From: Asanoa iriomotensis
GTDB lineage: Bacteria; Actinomycetota; Actinomycetes; Mycobacteriales; Micromonosporaceae
DNA length: 58,193 nucleotides
Reading direction: 5' to 3'
Assembly (NCBI RefSeq): GCF_016862515.1
Contig: NZ_BONC01000050.1
Location: forward strand, 1-58,193
Both the position numbers and the translations under genes were made by a program. Under the pieces are notes generated by a model, which did not search any database, was not told the origin of the DNA, and saw only the letters and a list, made by a program, of their open reading frames with translations. Positions 44,641 through 53,401 of this stretch are shown one piece after another (positions within the stretch are counted from its first letter, which is position 1; each line of letters opens with the position of its first letter).

Positions 44641-45330
44641 ATGAGAGCCCGGGTTCTGGTTGTGGACGACGATCCCGCGTTGGCGGAGATGCTCGGCATC
44701 GTGCTGCGCAGCGAGGGTTTCCTGCCCTCGTTCGTGGCCGACGGCGAGCGTGCCCTGTCGGCGTTCCGGGAGAGTCGGCCCGACATCGTGCTGCTCGACC
44801 TGATGCTGCCTGGCATGAGCGGCATCGACGTCGCCAGGTCGATCCGGTCGGAGTCCGGTGTCCCGATCGTCATGCTGACCGCCAAGAGCGACACCGTCGA
44901 CGTGGTGCTCGGGCTCGAGTCAGGCGCCGACGACTACGTGGTCAAGCCGTTCAAGCCCAAGGAGCTGGTCGCCCGGATGCGGGCCCGGCTGCGCCGGGGC
45001 GAGGACGCCGCGCCCGAGATGTTGACCATCGGGCCGCCCGGCAACCAGATCACCATCGACGTGCCGGCGCACACCGTGACCCGCGACGGCGACGAGGTCA
45101 AGCTCACCCCGCTCGAGTTCGACCTGCTGGTCGCGCTGGCCCGCAAGCCCCGCCAGGTGTTCACCCGCGAGGTCCTGCTGGAGCAGGTCTGGGGCTACCG
45201 GCACGCGGCCGACACCCGCCTGGTCAACGTGCACGTCCAGCGATTGCGCGCCAAGATCGAGCCCGACCCGGAACGGCCCGAGATCATCCTCACCGTGCGC
45301 GGCGTCGGCTACAAGGCTGGCACCGGATAA
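44641..45330 (+). CDS. mtrA: Two-component response regulator MtrA
   Basis: A 229-residue OmpR/PhoB-type regulator. The receiver domain has the acidic pair DD(D) at 9-11, phospho-acceptor D53 in LLDLMLPG and the conserved K of VKPF. The winged-helix DNA-binding domain begins at about 135 (LTPLEFDLLVALA, YRHAADTRLVNVHVQRLR). MtrA is an essential or global actinobacterial regulator of cell-wall hydrolases, division and development. Its partner kinase follows 13 bp downstream. Confidence 0.97.
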   Translation: MRARVLVVDDDPALAEMLGIVLRSEGFLPSFVADGERALSAFRESRPDIVLLDLMLPGMSGIDVARSIRSESGVPIVMLTAKSDTVDVVLGLESGADDYVVKPFKPKELVARMRARLRRGEDAAPEMLTIGPPGNQITIDVPAHTVTRDGDEVKLTPLEFDLLVALARKPRQVFTREVLLEQVWGYRHAADTRLVNVHVQRLRAKIEPDPERPEIILTVRGVGYKAGTG

Positions 45331-45343
45331 TCTGGGCGTCACT

Positions 45344-47047
45344 GTGAGCGCAGCGTCACTCGGCGAGCACCTTCGATCGGCCCGGGCCCGTGCCCGGGTC
45401 CTTTGGGGTCGGCTCCTTCGGCAGGTGACGCTGCTGCTGGTGACCGCCGAGCACACCTGGCGCCGCTCGCTCCAGGTCCGCGTGGTCACCCTGACCCTGG
45501 TGGTGTCCAGCCTGCTGGTCGCGGTCTTCGCCTACGTGGTGGCTTACCGCAGCTCGTCGATCCTGCTCGAGCGGGCGAAGCAGTCGGTGACGGCGCAGAT
45601 GGAGTTCGGCCGCGGCTACACCGAGGAACAGCTGGCCGTTTTCGGCAAGCCCTACGAGCCCAACGTCCAGGGCACGCTCCAGGACATCGTCTTCTATCTC
45701 GGTGGTGGCGACGCGCAGGACCCGGGCTCCGGGCTGGTCGTGGTGCAGGCCGAGGACGTCGTCGAGCTGCGGCCCGAGAAGTCCCGCAACGTCGACATGA
45801 GCGTCGTCGACCAGGTGCTCGGCCCCGACATCACCAGCGCGGTCGACGGCGGCGGGGTGGCGACCGCGATCCGGTCGGCCGACCTGGGTGCGGGCCAGGC
45901 GAAATACCTGGTCATGGGCACGCCCGTGGGCACCAAGTTCGGGCACGTCGAGCTCTACTACATCGAGCCGCTGACCACCCAGGACTCGGCGGCGACCCAG
46001 ATCCGCACCACCGTGCTGGCCACCGGCGCGACGCTGGTGCTGCTGCTCGGGCTGCTCGCCGCGCTGGTGACACGGCTGGTCGTGCGCCCGGTCCGGGTCG
46101 CCGCGCGCACCGCGCAGCGGCTCTCGGCCGGCCTCCTCGACCAGCGCATGGCGGTCACCGGCGAGGACGACCTCGCGCTGCTCGCGGCCTCGTTCAACCA
46201 GATGGCGGCCAACCTGCAACGCCAGATCGTCCGGCTGGAAGACATGTCCCGCCTGCAGCGGCGGTTCACCTCCGACGTGTCGCACGAGCTGCGTACGCCC
46301 CTGACCACCGTCCGGATGGCGGCCGACCTGATCTTCGCCGAGCGCGACCGGTTCCCCGCCGACGTCTCCCGCACCGCCGAGATCCTGCAGACCGAGCTGG
46401 ACAGGTTCGAGAGCCTGCTCACCGACCTGCTGGAGATCAGCCGCTACGACGCCGGCTTCGCCATGCTCGACGCCGAGCCGACCGACCTCGTGCCGCTGGT
46501 GCACAGGGCGGTCGAGCCGCTGCGCGGCCTGGCCGACCGGTGCGGTGTCGAGCTGCGGGTCGAGGTGCCGGCCGATCCGGTGATCGCCGACGTCGACCCG
46601 CGCCGGGTCGAGCGCATCCTGCGCAACCTGGTCGGCAACGCGGTCGAGCACGCCGAGCACCGGCCGGTCGACGTCCGTCTGGTGTCCGACGGGGTGGCGG
46701 CCGCGGTGGCGGTCCGCGACCGCGGAGTGGGGCTCAAGCCCGGCGAGGAGAAGCTGGTCTTCAACCGGTTCTGGCGGGCCGACCCGTCGCGGGCCCGGCA
46801 GACCGGCGGCACGGGGCTCGGCCTCTCGATCAGCATCGAGGACGCCCGCCTGCACGGCGGTTGGCTCGAGGCCTGGGGCGCGCCCGGTCAGGGCGCCCAG
46901 TTCCGGTTGACCCTCCCGGTCCGCGCCGGCGACCGGCTCACGGGCTCGCCGCTGCGGCTGGTGCCCGACGACGCCGACCTGCCCGCGTTGACGCCGCCGG
47001 TGCAGCCGCGCGCCATCGCACAGGCGCCCGCGGAGGTGCCCCGATGA
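45344..47047 (+). CDS. mtrB: Sensor histidine kinase MtrB
   Basis: A 567-residue membrane kinase: TM1 about 48-68, an extracellular sensor domain, TM2 about 223-247, a HAMP domain (about 247-300), phospho-acceptor H314 in SDVSHELRTP, and an ATPase domain with NLVGNAVEHA, DRGVGL and GGTGLGLSI. It phosphorylates MtrA and is modulated by the lipoprotein LpqB. It has a GTG start 13 bp after mtrA, and its stop overlaps lpqB (ATGA). Confidence 0.96.
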   Translation: MSAASLGEHLRSARARARVLWGRLLRQVTLLLVTAEHTWRRSLQVRVVTLTLVVSSLLVAVFAYVVAYRSSSILLERAKQSVTAQMEFGRGYTEEQLAVFGKPYEPNVQGTLQDIVFYLGGGDAQDPGSGLVVVQAEDVVELRPEKSRNVDMSVVDQVLGPDITSAVDGGGVATAIRSADLGAGQAKYLVMGTPVGTKFGHVELYYIEPLTTQDSAATQIRTTVLATGATLVLLLGLLAALVTRLVVRPVRVAARTAQRLSAGLLDQRMAVTGEDDLALLAASFNQMAANLQRQIVRLEDMSRLQRRFTSDVSHELRTPLTTVRMAADLIFAERDRFPADVSRTAEILQTELDRFESLLTDLLEISRYDAGFAMLDAEPTDLVPLVHRAVEPLRGLADRCGVELRVEVPADPVIADVDPRRVERILRNLVGNAVEHAEHRPVDVRLVSDGVAAAVAVRDRGVGLKPGEEKLVFNRFWRADPSRARQTGGTGLGLSISIEDARLHGGWLEAWGAPGQGAQFRLTLPVRAGDRLTGSPLRLVPDDADLPALTPPVQPRAIAQAPAEVPR

Positions 47048-48816
47048 GCGAGCGGGGTCAGCTGCGTCGCTTCGCCGGGTTGGTCGTCGCGAGTGGCTTG
47101 GTCGCGGGGCTGGTCGCCGGGTGCGGGATCCCTGACTACACCGAGGTCAAGGTCGACCGGGCCGGCCCGGTGTCCGGTTCCGACCAGCAGGCCGACCCGG
47201 AACTGGTGCCGCCGGACCGGCTGGCGGCGGCCGACATCCAGGGGTTCGTCGCCAACTACCTCACCGCGGCGGCCGGGGAGTTCGCTCCCGGTGGCAAGAG
47301 GGAACAGCGCGTCAGGGACTTCGTGGCCGGTGCGGCTCCCTCGCTCGACAACGTCAACGTGGTCGAGGTGCAGAGCATCGTCGTCAAGCCCAACGACACC
47401 GATGTCGAGCTCACGGTGCGGCATCTCGGCCGGCTCGACGGCCAGGGCAAGATCAGTCCGCCGGATGAGGGCACGACCCGCTACCAACTGCAGGTGAAGG
47501 CCGAGGAAGACGGCCGCTGGCGACTGACGAAGGTGCCGCCGGAAGCGTTGCTCGACTTCGACGCGCTGACCACCTACTACACCGAGCGCACGCTCTACTT
47601 CTGGAACCCCGACCATTCCGCCCTCGTGCCCGACCTGCGCTGGTTGCCGCGCGAGGTGCCGAACTCGCGGGTGCCGACCGAGTTGCTGGAGATGATCGAG
47701 GGCGGCCCGTCGCCCTGGCTCGGCAACGCGGTGTTGGGGCTGCCGGCCGACAGCAAGCTGCTGACCAACGCGCCGATCGACAACGACCTGCTGACCATGA
47801 ACTGGTCGCCGGCGGTGGGCAATGACGAGCATGACTACCTCGCCCAGCAGGTGGCCTGGACCATGCGTGGGTCGGGCCTGAGCCCGCGCTGGCTGCAAAT
47901 CAAGATCAACGGGCAGGCCCAGGCGAAGCAGGACGTCAACGATCTGCTCCGCCGCACGCCCTACCCGATCGACGCGGAGCCGCACGCCTACGCGATCCTC
48001 GACAAAAAGGTGAGCGCGCTGACCGAGCCAGCCGGCACGCCGGCGCCGGTCCCGCTGGCCGCCGCCCTCAATCAGAACGTGCGGTGGGCCGCGTTCAACC
48101 GCACCGCGAACGGGTACGACGCCGCGATCGTCAAGGGCGACAAGCTGCAGGTCGGTTCCGGGGCCGGCGCGGTTACCGAGCTGACCGAGGTGCCCGGTGT
48201 CGCGGCGGCCTCCCCGCCCGTCTGGCTGCCCAACTCCCGCATGGGCCTGGTGGTCGGCACCGACAAGCGGCTCTACGTCTTCGACGTCGACCGCACGGCG
48301 CGGAGGCTCGCGCCGACGGGTCTGCGCGACATCACCGCGGTGGCGGCGGCCCCTGACGGCCAGCGCATCGCGGTGATCGCCGGCGGCCGGGTCTACGTCC
48401 TGCCCCTCTCGATCACGGCGGAGGGGCTGAAACTCGTCGCGCCGCGCTCGGTGATCGCGCCGTTGCGCGACCTGAAAGCGGTCGCCTGGAGCGGCGAGAA
48501 CTCGCTGTCGATCGCCGGCACCGACGGCTCCGAACGCCTGTCGATCATCGATGTCACGGTCGACAGCGCGCGACGCACCCCGCGCATCTACGACGCGCAC
48601 GGCGACGTTGAAATGATCGCCGCCTACCCGGAGACGACCGCTCTCGGGCGCACCTCCAGCACGCTGCTCTACCAGGCGGACGGTGCGACGTGGCTCGCGC
48701 TCGGCACCTCGACCAAGTTGGGGCGTTCGGCGCTGGACGGGCCTGCGCCCACGCCGTCGGCGAGTTCCGACGGGCAGCCCCAGACCGAGCCGATCGCGCC
48801 GTTCTTCGTCTACTGA
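47044..48816 (+). CDS. lpqB: Lipoprotein LpqB
   Basis: A 590-residue lipoprotein with lipobox LVAGC (Cys at about residue 27), a GerMN-type domain (about 190-320) and a C-terminal beta-propeller (about 340-570, with repeated strands such as LRDITAVAAAPDG and LKAVAWSGENSLS). LpqB binds the extracellular part of MtrB and tunes the MtrAB system. It begins in an ATGA overlap with mtrB, matching the invariant mtrA-mtrB-lpqB operon of actinobacteria. Confidence 0.95.
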   Translation: MSERGQLRRFAGLVVASGLVAGLVAGCGIPDYTEVKVDRAGPVSGSDQQADPELVPPDRLAAADIQGFVANYLTAAAGEFAPGGKREQRVRDFVAGAAPSLDNVNVVEVQSIVVKPNDTDVELTVRHLGRLDGQGKISPPDEGTTRYQLQVKAEEDGRWRLTKVPPEALLDFDALTTYYTERTLYFWNPDHSALVPDLRWLPREVPNSRVPTELLEMIEGGPSPWLGNAVLGLPADSKLLTNAPIDNDLLTMNWSPAVGNDEHDYLAQQVAWTMRGSGLSPRWLQIKINGQAQAKQDVNDLLRRTPYPIDAEPHAYAILDKKVSALTEPAGTPAPVPLAAALNQNVRWAAFNRTANGYDAAIVKGDKLQVGSGAGAVTELTEVPGVAAASPPVWLPNSRMGLVVGTDKRLYVFDVDRTARRLAPTGLRDITAVAAAPDGQRIAVIAGGRVYVLPLSITAEGLKLVAPRSVIAPLRDLKAVAWSGENSLSIAGTDGSERLSIIDVTVDSARRTPRIYDAHGDVEMIAAYPETTALGRTSSTLLYQADGATWLALGTSTKLGRSALDGPAPTPSASSDGQPQTEPIAPFFVY

Positions 48817-48818
48817 CC

Positions 48819-49520
48819 ATGTTCGCCGCGCTCGCCGACCTGGTGCTGCCGGCCGAGTGCGCGGGCTGCCGCACCCCGCACGTGCCCCTGCGCCGCGGCG
48901 CCTGTGCCGCCTGCGCGTCCGTTCTCGACGCCCTGCGACCCCGCTCGGTCCGCCCGGACCCGGCGCCGCGCGGGCTGCCGCCCTGCGTCGCGGCGGGCGA
49001 GTACGCCGGCCCGCTGCGCGAGACACTGCTCGCCTACAAGGAACGCGGCCGCGCCTCGCTCGCCACTCCGCTGGGCGCACTGCTCGCCGAGGCCGTGGCG
49101 ACGGCCGCCGGCGGCACCCGCCGCCCGGTGCTCCTGGTGCCCGTCCCGTCGACGGCGGCCGCGATCCGCGAACGGCACGGCGACCACGTCCGCCGCCTCG
49201 CCGACCGCGCGGCGCGCACATTGCGCAGGGCCGGTTGGCCCGCGGCGGTGATTCGACCGGTGCGCGCGTTGCCCAAGCCGGACGCCACCCACCTCGACAG
49301 TGCGCAACGCGCAATTGCCGCAGCCGCAGCGTTCCAGCCTCAATCGACGCGATTGCCGCGCGCCCGCCGGGCCGCCGCGGGCCGCACAGTGGTCATCGTC
49401 GACGACATCGTGACGACCGGCGCGACACTCGCCGCGTTGGCCGCGATCCTGGCGCGCGCCGAGATTCCCGTGAACGCCGCCGCCCTAATCGCAGCGACAC
49501 GCAAACGTCACCCTCAGTAG
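48819..49520 (+). CDS. comF: ComF-family phosphoribosyltransferase-like protein
   Basis: A 233-residue protein with an N-terminal Cys cluster (CAGC, CAAC; about 14-33) that likely binds zinc and a C-terminal PRTase fold with the PRPP-loop motif VVIVDDIVTTGATL (about 187-200). ComF proteins are linked to DNA uptake in naturally transformable bacteria, but actinobacterial copies lie with lpqB and hpf and their role is unknown. It starts 2 bp after lpqB, so it is part of that operon. Confidence 0.92.
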   Translation: MFAALADLVLPAECAGCRTPHVPLRRGACAACASVLDALRPRSVRPDPAPRGLPPCVAAGEYAGPLRETLLAYKERGRASLATPLGALLAEAVATAAGGTRRPVLLVPVPSTAAAIRERHGDHVRRLADRAARTLRRAGWPAAVIRPVRALPKPDATHLDSAQRAIAAAAAFQPQSTRLPRARRAAAGRTVVIVDDIVTTGATLAALAAILARAEIPVNAAALIAATRKRHPQ

Positions 49521-49591
49521 ATCCGTTTTCACCCGATCGCGCCTACTGGGCGAAACTTCTCCGAACCCTCGGCCTGACAGGGGGTGACTGA

Positions 49592-49607
49592 AACGCCAAC
49601 CGGCGTT
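49592..49607. promoter_or_regulatory. Short inverted repeat upstream of hpf
   Basis: AACGCC-aacc-GGCGTT, 70 bp after the comF stop in the 252-bp gap before hpf. It could be a weak comF terminator or an operator. The gap also holds an isolated AAAGGAGG (49675-49682) with no start codon at a suitable distance. Confidence 0.3.
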
Positions 49608-49772
49608 AGCGTGAAATTCACCGGGGTAGGACTGTGGTCCAAGCCCCGAGGGGATCCGCATCCGAAAGGAGGCGCACCGTCAGGTCGGTCGACGCCCAGG
49701 GTCCGAAAGCCGCGGCGTTGCCGACCTCTCATTCACTCCGCAATCAGCTCAGATCGTTGTGGGAGGTAACGC

Positions 49773-50408
49773 GTGGACATCGTCGTCAAGGGCCGAAACG
49801 TTGAGGTGCCCGATCATTTCCGGATTCATGTCGCCGACAAGCTGGCGAAGGTCGAGCGCTACGACCAGAAGTTGATCCGGGTCGACGTCGAACTATTCCA
49901 CGAGCGCAATCCGCGCCAGTCCGACCACTGTCAGCGCGTGGAGATCACGTGCGCGTCCCGTGGACCGGTGGTCCGGGCCGAGGCTTGCGCCTCCGACTTC
50001 TACGCCGCGCTGGACCTGGCCATCACCCGGCTGGACAGCCGCCTGCGCCGAGCCGCCGACCGGCGGCGCGTACACCGGGGTCGCACTCCGGTTTCCGTCG
50101 CGGAGCACACGGCCGGTCTCCCGTCAGCCAACCCAGGCGTTCCCGCGGCACGGCGGTCGCGCACGGCCGTGCTCGAGGACGCGGCCGACCGCTACGCGGT
50201 GCCGGAGGACGAACAGGACGACCAGCCCTGGCACATCGCGCGGGTCAAGGAGCACCCGGGCGAGCCGATGACGGTCGACGACGCGCTCTTCCAGATGGAG
50301 CTCGTCGGACACGACTTCTATCTCTTCCACGACAAGGAAAGCGGTCAGCCCAGCGTGGTCTACCGCCGCAAGGGATACGACTACGGGATCATCTCGCTAC
50401 AGGTGTGA
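49773..50408 (+). CDS. hpf: Long-form ribosome hibernation promoting factor
   Basis: A 211-residue protein: an N-terminal S30AE/HPF domain (about 1-100) that occupies the tRNA/mRNA channel of the 30S subunit, a linker, and a C-terminal dimerisation domain (about 155-211; MTVDDALFQMELVGHDFYLF, VVYRRKGYDYGII) that joins two ribosomes into inactive 100S particles. GGGAGG lies 6 nt before the GTG. Its 3' end overlaps the convergent ATP-grasp gene by 12 bp. Confidence 0.95.
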   Translation: MDIVVKGRNVEVPDHFRIHVADKLAKVERYDQKLIRVDVELFHERNPRQSDHCQRVEITCASRGPVVRAEACASDFYAALDLAITRLDSRLRRAADRRRVHRGRTPVSVAEHTAGLPSANPGVPAARRSRTAVLEDAADRYAVPEDEQDDQPWHIARVKEHPGEPMTVDDALFQMELVGHDFYLFHDKESGQPSVVYRRKGYDYGIISLQV

Positions 50409-51809
50409 CCCGATCGTGTGCGGGACGAAGTGGGCGTCGTCGCGGGTGATCAGCCCGTCGACGCCCACGCCCTCCCGGATGCCCATGCCCGCCGGCTCGC
50501 CGTCGACCATCCAGACGCCGAGCACGGGGTGGCACCCGCCCTCGGCCGCCGGGTAGGACGGCAGCTCGCACAATTCCTGATAGACGAAGCCCTCGGCGCC
50601 GTAGTCACCCGTGTTGGCGACCAGCGGCACGTTGTCGCGCACGAGCTCGATGTTGGCTCCCTCGCGAGACCAGATCGGCTTCTTCGCGTACGAGGTGAGC
50701 GAGGCGGGCTTCTCGAAGTAGGCCGGCAGCAACAGCTCGCCTTCGGGCTTGTCCCCGAACAGCTCCCAGAGCACCGGCAGCAGGCCCTTGTTGGACCACA
50801 GGGCGGCCGTGTACGGCGGCTCGATCCAGACCGTGCCGCGCTTGCTCGGGTCGGCCATGTTCCGGAAGATCGGCCGGCCGCCCTCCTCGTGCCAGAGCCA
50901 TTCCCACGGGTAGAGGATGAAGATCACGTCGATCTGCGCACCGACCTCGAACTGCGCGCGCTGGAACCGGATGCTGCCGTCGACCTCGTCGACGCCGATC
51001 TGGCTCATCGCGATCAGCTCGGTCGGGAAGCCGGCCTGGTGCGCCGTCTCCATCAGGTAGGCGACGTTCATCCGGTCCTCGCCGGAGGTCTCGCTGGTCT
51101 CGTACGCGAAGTAGATCGTCGGTCGCTCCGGCAGCCACGGTCGCGCCGCGCGCAGCTCCGCCATGTTGCGCTGCCACGCCTGCACAAGCTGCTCGTGCAC
51201 GGCGTTCCACTGCCGTTCGGGGTGGTGGGTCTGCGCGGTCTGCTCCAGCCACGACCACTGGATCACGGCGCTCTCGAGCAGGGCGGTCGGCGTCTGCGCG
51301 TTGAACTCCAGGAGCTTCGGCTTGCTGCCCTTGCCCGCGTACCAGAGGTCGAACCGCCCGTAGACGCTCGGCGAGTAGTCCGGGCCCTGCGGCGTGTGCG
51401 CGTGCGTGCCGAACAGGTCCTTGTCGGCGTGGGTCCACGCTTCCTTGTCACCGTCGAACCAGGTGCGGATCACCTGCTCGTGCACGTACTCCGGAATGCC
51501 GATCTTCGCCATGAGGCAGGTGTCCGGCCAGCACTCGGCGGACAGGTAGGCCTCCCGGCGCACCGCCCGGTCCCGGCGCGGGCAGCCGGCGACGATGTGG
51601 TCGCCCGCCTCCACGCACATCCGGTGCAGGGTGGCCGCCGCCTGCTCGAGCTCGAGGATCTCGTCGAGGTCGAAGTCGTAGAACGGACCCTCGCGCCAGT
51701 ACGACAGCGTGCGGCCGTCGGCCAGCGGAGTGGCGTTGTAGGTCAGCCCGAGGGCAGCGTTGCTCTGCTCCCAAGCCGGCCGCTGGACACCATGCGCGAC
51801 CCGCCGCAC
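50397..51809 (-). CDS. Glutathionylspermidine synthase-like ATP-grasp protein (YgiC/YjfC type)
   Basis: A 470-residue ATP-grasp protein of the GSP_synth family without the N-terminal amidase domain. Recognisable parts are YGRFDLWY, LLEFNAQTPTALLES (about 158-172), PTIYFAYETSETSGED, YPWEWLWHEEGG and IWSREGANI (about 398-406), the last belonging to the nucleotide/metal site. Bifunctional relatives join glutathione and spermidine; single-domain YgiC-like proteins lack a confirmed substrate, and actinobacteria make mycothiol rather than glutathione, so the reaction is open. The GTG at 51809 is one base beyond the stop of the acidic lipoprotein gene, so they are co-expressed. Confidence 0.85.
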   Translation of the reverse strand: MRRVAHGVQRPAWEQSNAALGLTYNATPLADGRTLSYWREGPFYDFDLDEILELEQAAATLHRMCVEAGDHIVAGCPRRDRAVRREAYLSAECWPDTCLMAKIGIPEYVHEQVIRTWFDGDKEAWTHADKDLFGTHAHTPQGPDYSPSVYGRFDLWYAGKGSKPKLLEFNAQTPTALLESAVIQWSWLEQTAQTHHPERQWNAVHEQLVQAWQRNMAELRAARPWLPERPTIYFAYETSETSGEDRMNVAYLMETAHQAGFPTELIAMSQIGVDEVDGSIRFQRAQFEVGAQIDVIFILYPWEWLWHEEGGRPIFRNMADPSKRGTVWIEPPYTAALWSNKGLLPVLWELFGDKPEGELLLPAYFEKPASLTSYAKKPIWSREGANIELVRDNVPLVANTGDYGAEGFVYQELCELPSYPAAEGGCHPVLGVWMVDGEPAGMGIREGVGVDGLITRDDAHFVPHTIGSHL

Positions 51810-51810
51810 C

Positions 51811-52212
51811 TCAGCCGCCGGACGACTTGCTGCCGCCGCTGCTGCTGCCGCCGCCCTTGCCGACCACGCTGGACTTCACCGTGCCGTTGCTGACCCGGCC
51901 GGTGGCCGGCAGGCCCCACGCGGTGCGCTGCGCGGCGTCGTTGTAGGCGAACTTCGAGCCGCCCGAGGGCAGCTTCGCGCCGGGCTTGAGGCCCTTCTTG
52001 TAGTTCGGCGAGTGCGCCCAGAAGAAGAAACCGCCACGGCCGTCGCCGTCGTCGTCGCAGTCGTCCTCGTCGACGATGTTGTCGTTCTGGTCGACGCAGT
52101 AGAACGTGTGGTCGTCGTCGGCCGAGTCGCAGGCGGCCAGGCCACCCGCGGCCAGGCCGAGGAACGCGGCGCCCAGCACGACGCGCGCGGTGTTGCGCCG
52201 CCGAGCAGTCAT
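51811..52212 (-). CDS. Acidic/Gly-Ser-rich lipoprotein, YgiB-like in context
   Basis: A 133-residue lipoprotein. It has a basic n-region (MTARRRNTARV), a hydrophobic core and lipobox LAAC (Cys at about residue 28), then two further Cys in a highly acidic stretch (VDEDDCDDDGDG, near 45-58), an aromatic FFFW patch and a C-terminal tail almost entirely Gly, Ser and Lys. GGGAG precedes a run of three ATGs; the third (52212) has the best spacing. E. coli ygiB (DUF1190 lipoprotein) precedes ygiC in the same way. Sequence similarity is too weak to claim homology, but the gene pairing and layout match. Function unknown. Confidence 0.75.
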   Translation of the reverse strand: MTARRRNTARVVLGAAFLGLAAGGLAACDSADDDHTFYCVDQNDNIVDEDDCDDDGDGRGGFFFWAHSPNYKKGLKPGAKLPSGGSKFAYNDAAQRTAWGLPATGRVSNGTVKSSVVGKGGGSSSGGSKSSGG

Positions 52213-52282
52213 CATCATCTCCCAGGTCCCCGCTGCAAGTGGGCTCACCTTAATAGACGCCCGCAACCATGGGGATGTCCGT

Positions 52283-53401
52283 TCAGCTGGTCTCGCGGAG
52301 ATCACCGGGCAGGAGCGCCCAGAGGATGTCGTCGATCCGGCCGCCGGCGATGCCTGGGAGGCGGTTGCGCTGGTAGCCCTCGCGCAGGAAGCCGGCCGAC
52401 TCCAGCACCTTCTGGGAGCCGGCGTTGGCCGGGTTGGTGCCGGCGATCAGCCGCGCGATCGCGGTGTTGTCGAACGCCCACCGGGCCACCAGTGCGGTCG
52501 CCCGGCGGGCGAAGCCGCGGCCGCGGAACGCCGGGAGCACGCAGTAGCCGATCATCGCCTGGGCGGTCGGCGGCTCCTGGTAGTAGAGCCCGATGTCGCC
52601 GGCCGGCGCGCCGGTGGCGGCGTCCACCATCACCAGGTCGGCCCGCTCGCCGAGCAGCCAGCGGCTCTGTGCCCGGGCGCAGCGGAGCTCGATCTCCTCG
52701 CGGTCGGGCACCAGCGGCGGCACGTGCGACGCGACGATGTCCGGGGTGCTCATCAGCTCGAGATAGAAGTCGACGTCGTCCGGCGCGGCCGGGCGCAGGG
52801 CGAGGACGCCGTCGGTGAGCCGGCCGTCCGGCAGGTCGGGCAGCGCGCGGGCGACCGGCCCGGCGGGGTCGCCGGCCAGTCGCGCGAAGACCGCCACGTC
52901 GCGGCGCGAACCGTCGCTGTTGAACGCGGCGCCCCGGCGGGCACCCTCGGGTCCGAAGCCGGCGGCCAGCGCGATGCGTACGCTCTTCGGATTCGCCCAG
53001 TCGGCCAGGATCTCGAGCCGGTGGAACCCGTCGGCGAACGCGTGCTCGGCGAGCAACCGCGTCGCGGCCGTGGTGACGCCTCGGCCCCGCGCCCAGGGCG
53101 CCGCCCAGTAGCCGAGCTCACCCTGGGCCCGGTCGGCGTCGACGTGGCTCAGGCCGATCGTGCCGAGCAGCCGGTCGCTCGCCGGGTCGGCGATCGCGTA
53201 GTTGGCGCCGCCCGCCGCCCAGGCCGCCGGCTCCGCGTCGCGCAGCCAGGCCAGCGCGTCGTCGCGGGTGTAGGGCCGGGGCAGCCGCGGCAGGAACCGC
53301 TGGGTCTCCGGGTCGGCACAGGCGGCCGCGATGTCGTCGGCGTCGTCTTCGCGGAAGGGGCGCAGCCGTACGCCCGCCGCCTCGATGGTTTCGGGTTTCA
53401 T
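52283..53401 (-). CDS. Tandem GNAT-family N-acetyltransferase
   Basis: A 372-residue protein made of two GNAT (RimJ/RimL-type) domains. The first (about 8-170) contains GELGYWAAPWARGRGVTT, the acetyl-CoA pyrophosphate loop (R/Q-x-x-G-x-G/A). The second (about 190-370) contains IGYCVLPAFRGRGFA. Similar proteins acetylate N-termini, antibiotics or small molecules; the acceptor cannot be predicted. The ATG at 53401 overlaps the upstream GNAT gene stop (ATGA). Both genes have the same duplicated architecture. Confidence 0.85.
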   Translation of the reverse strand: MKPETIEAAGVRLRPFREDDADDIAAACADPETQRFLPRLPRPYTRDDALAWLRDAEPAAWAAGGANYAIADPASDRLLGTIGLSHVDADRAQGELGYWAAPWARGRGVTTAATRLLAEHAFADGFHRLEILADWANPKSVRIALAAGFGPEGARRGAAFNSDGSRRDVAVFARLAGDPAGPVARALPDLPDGRLTDGVLALRPAAPDDVDFYLELMSTPDIVASHVPPLVPDREEIELRCARAQSRWLLGERADLVMVDAATGAPAGDIGLYYQEPPTAQAMIGYCVLPAFRGRGFARRATALVARWAFDNTAIARLIAGTNPANAGSQKVLESAGFLREGYQRNRLPGIAGGRIDDILWALLPGDLRETS

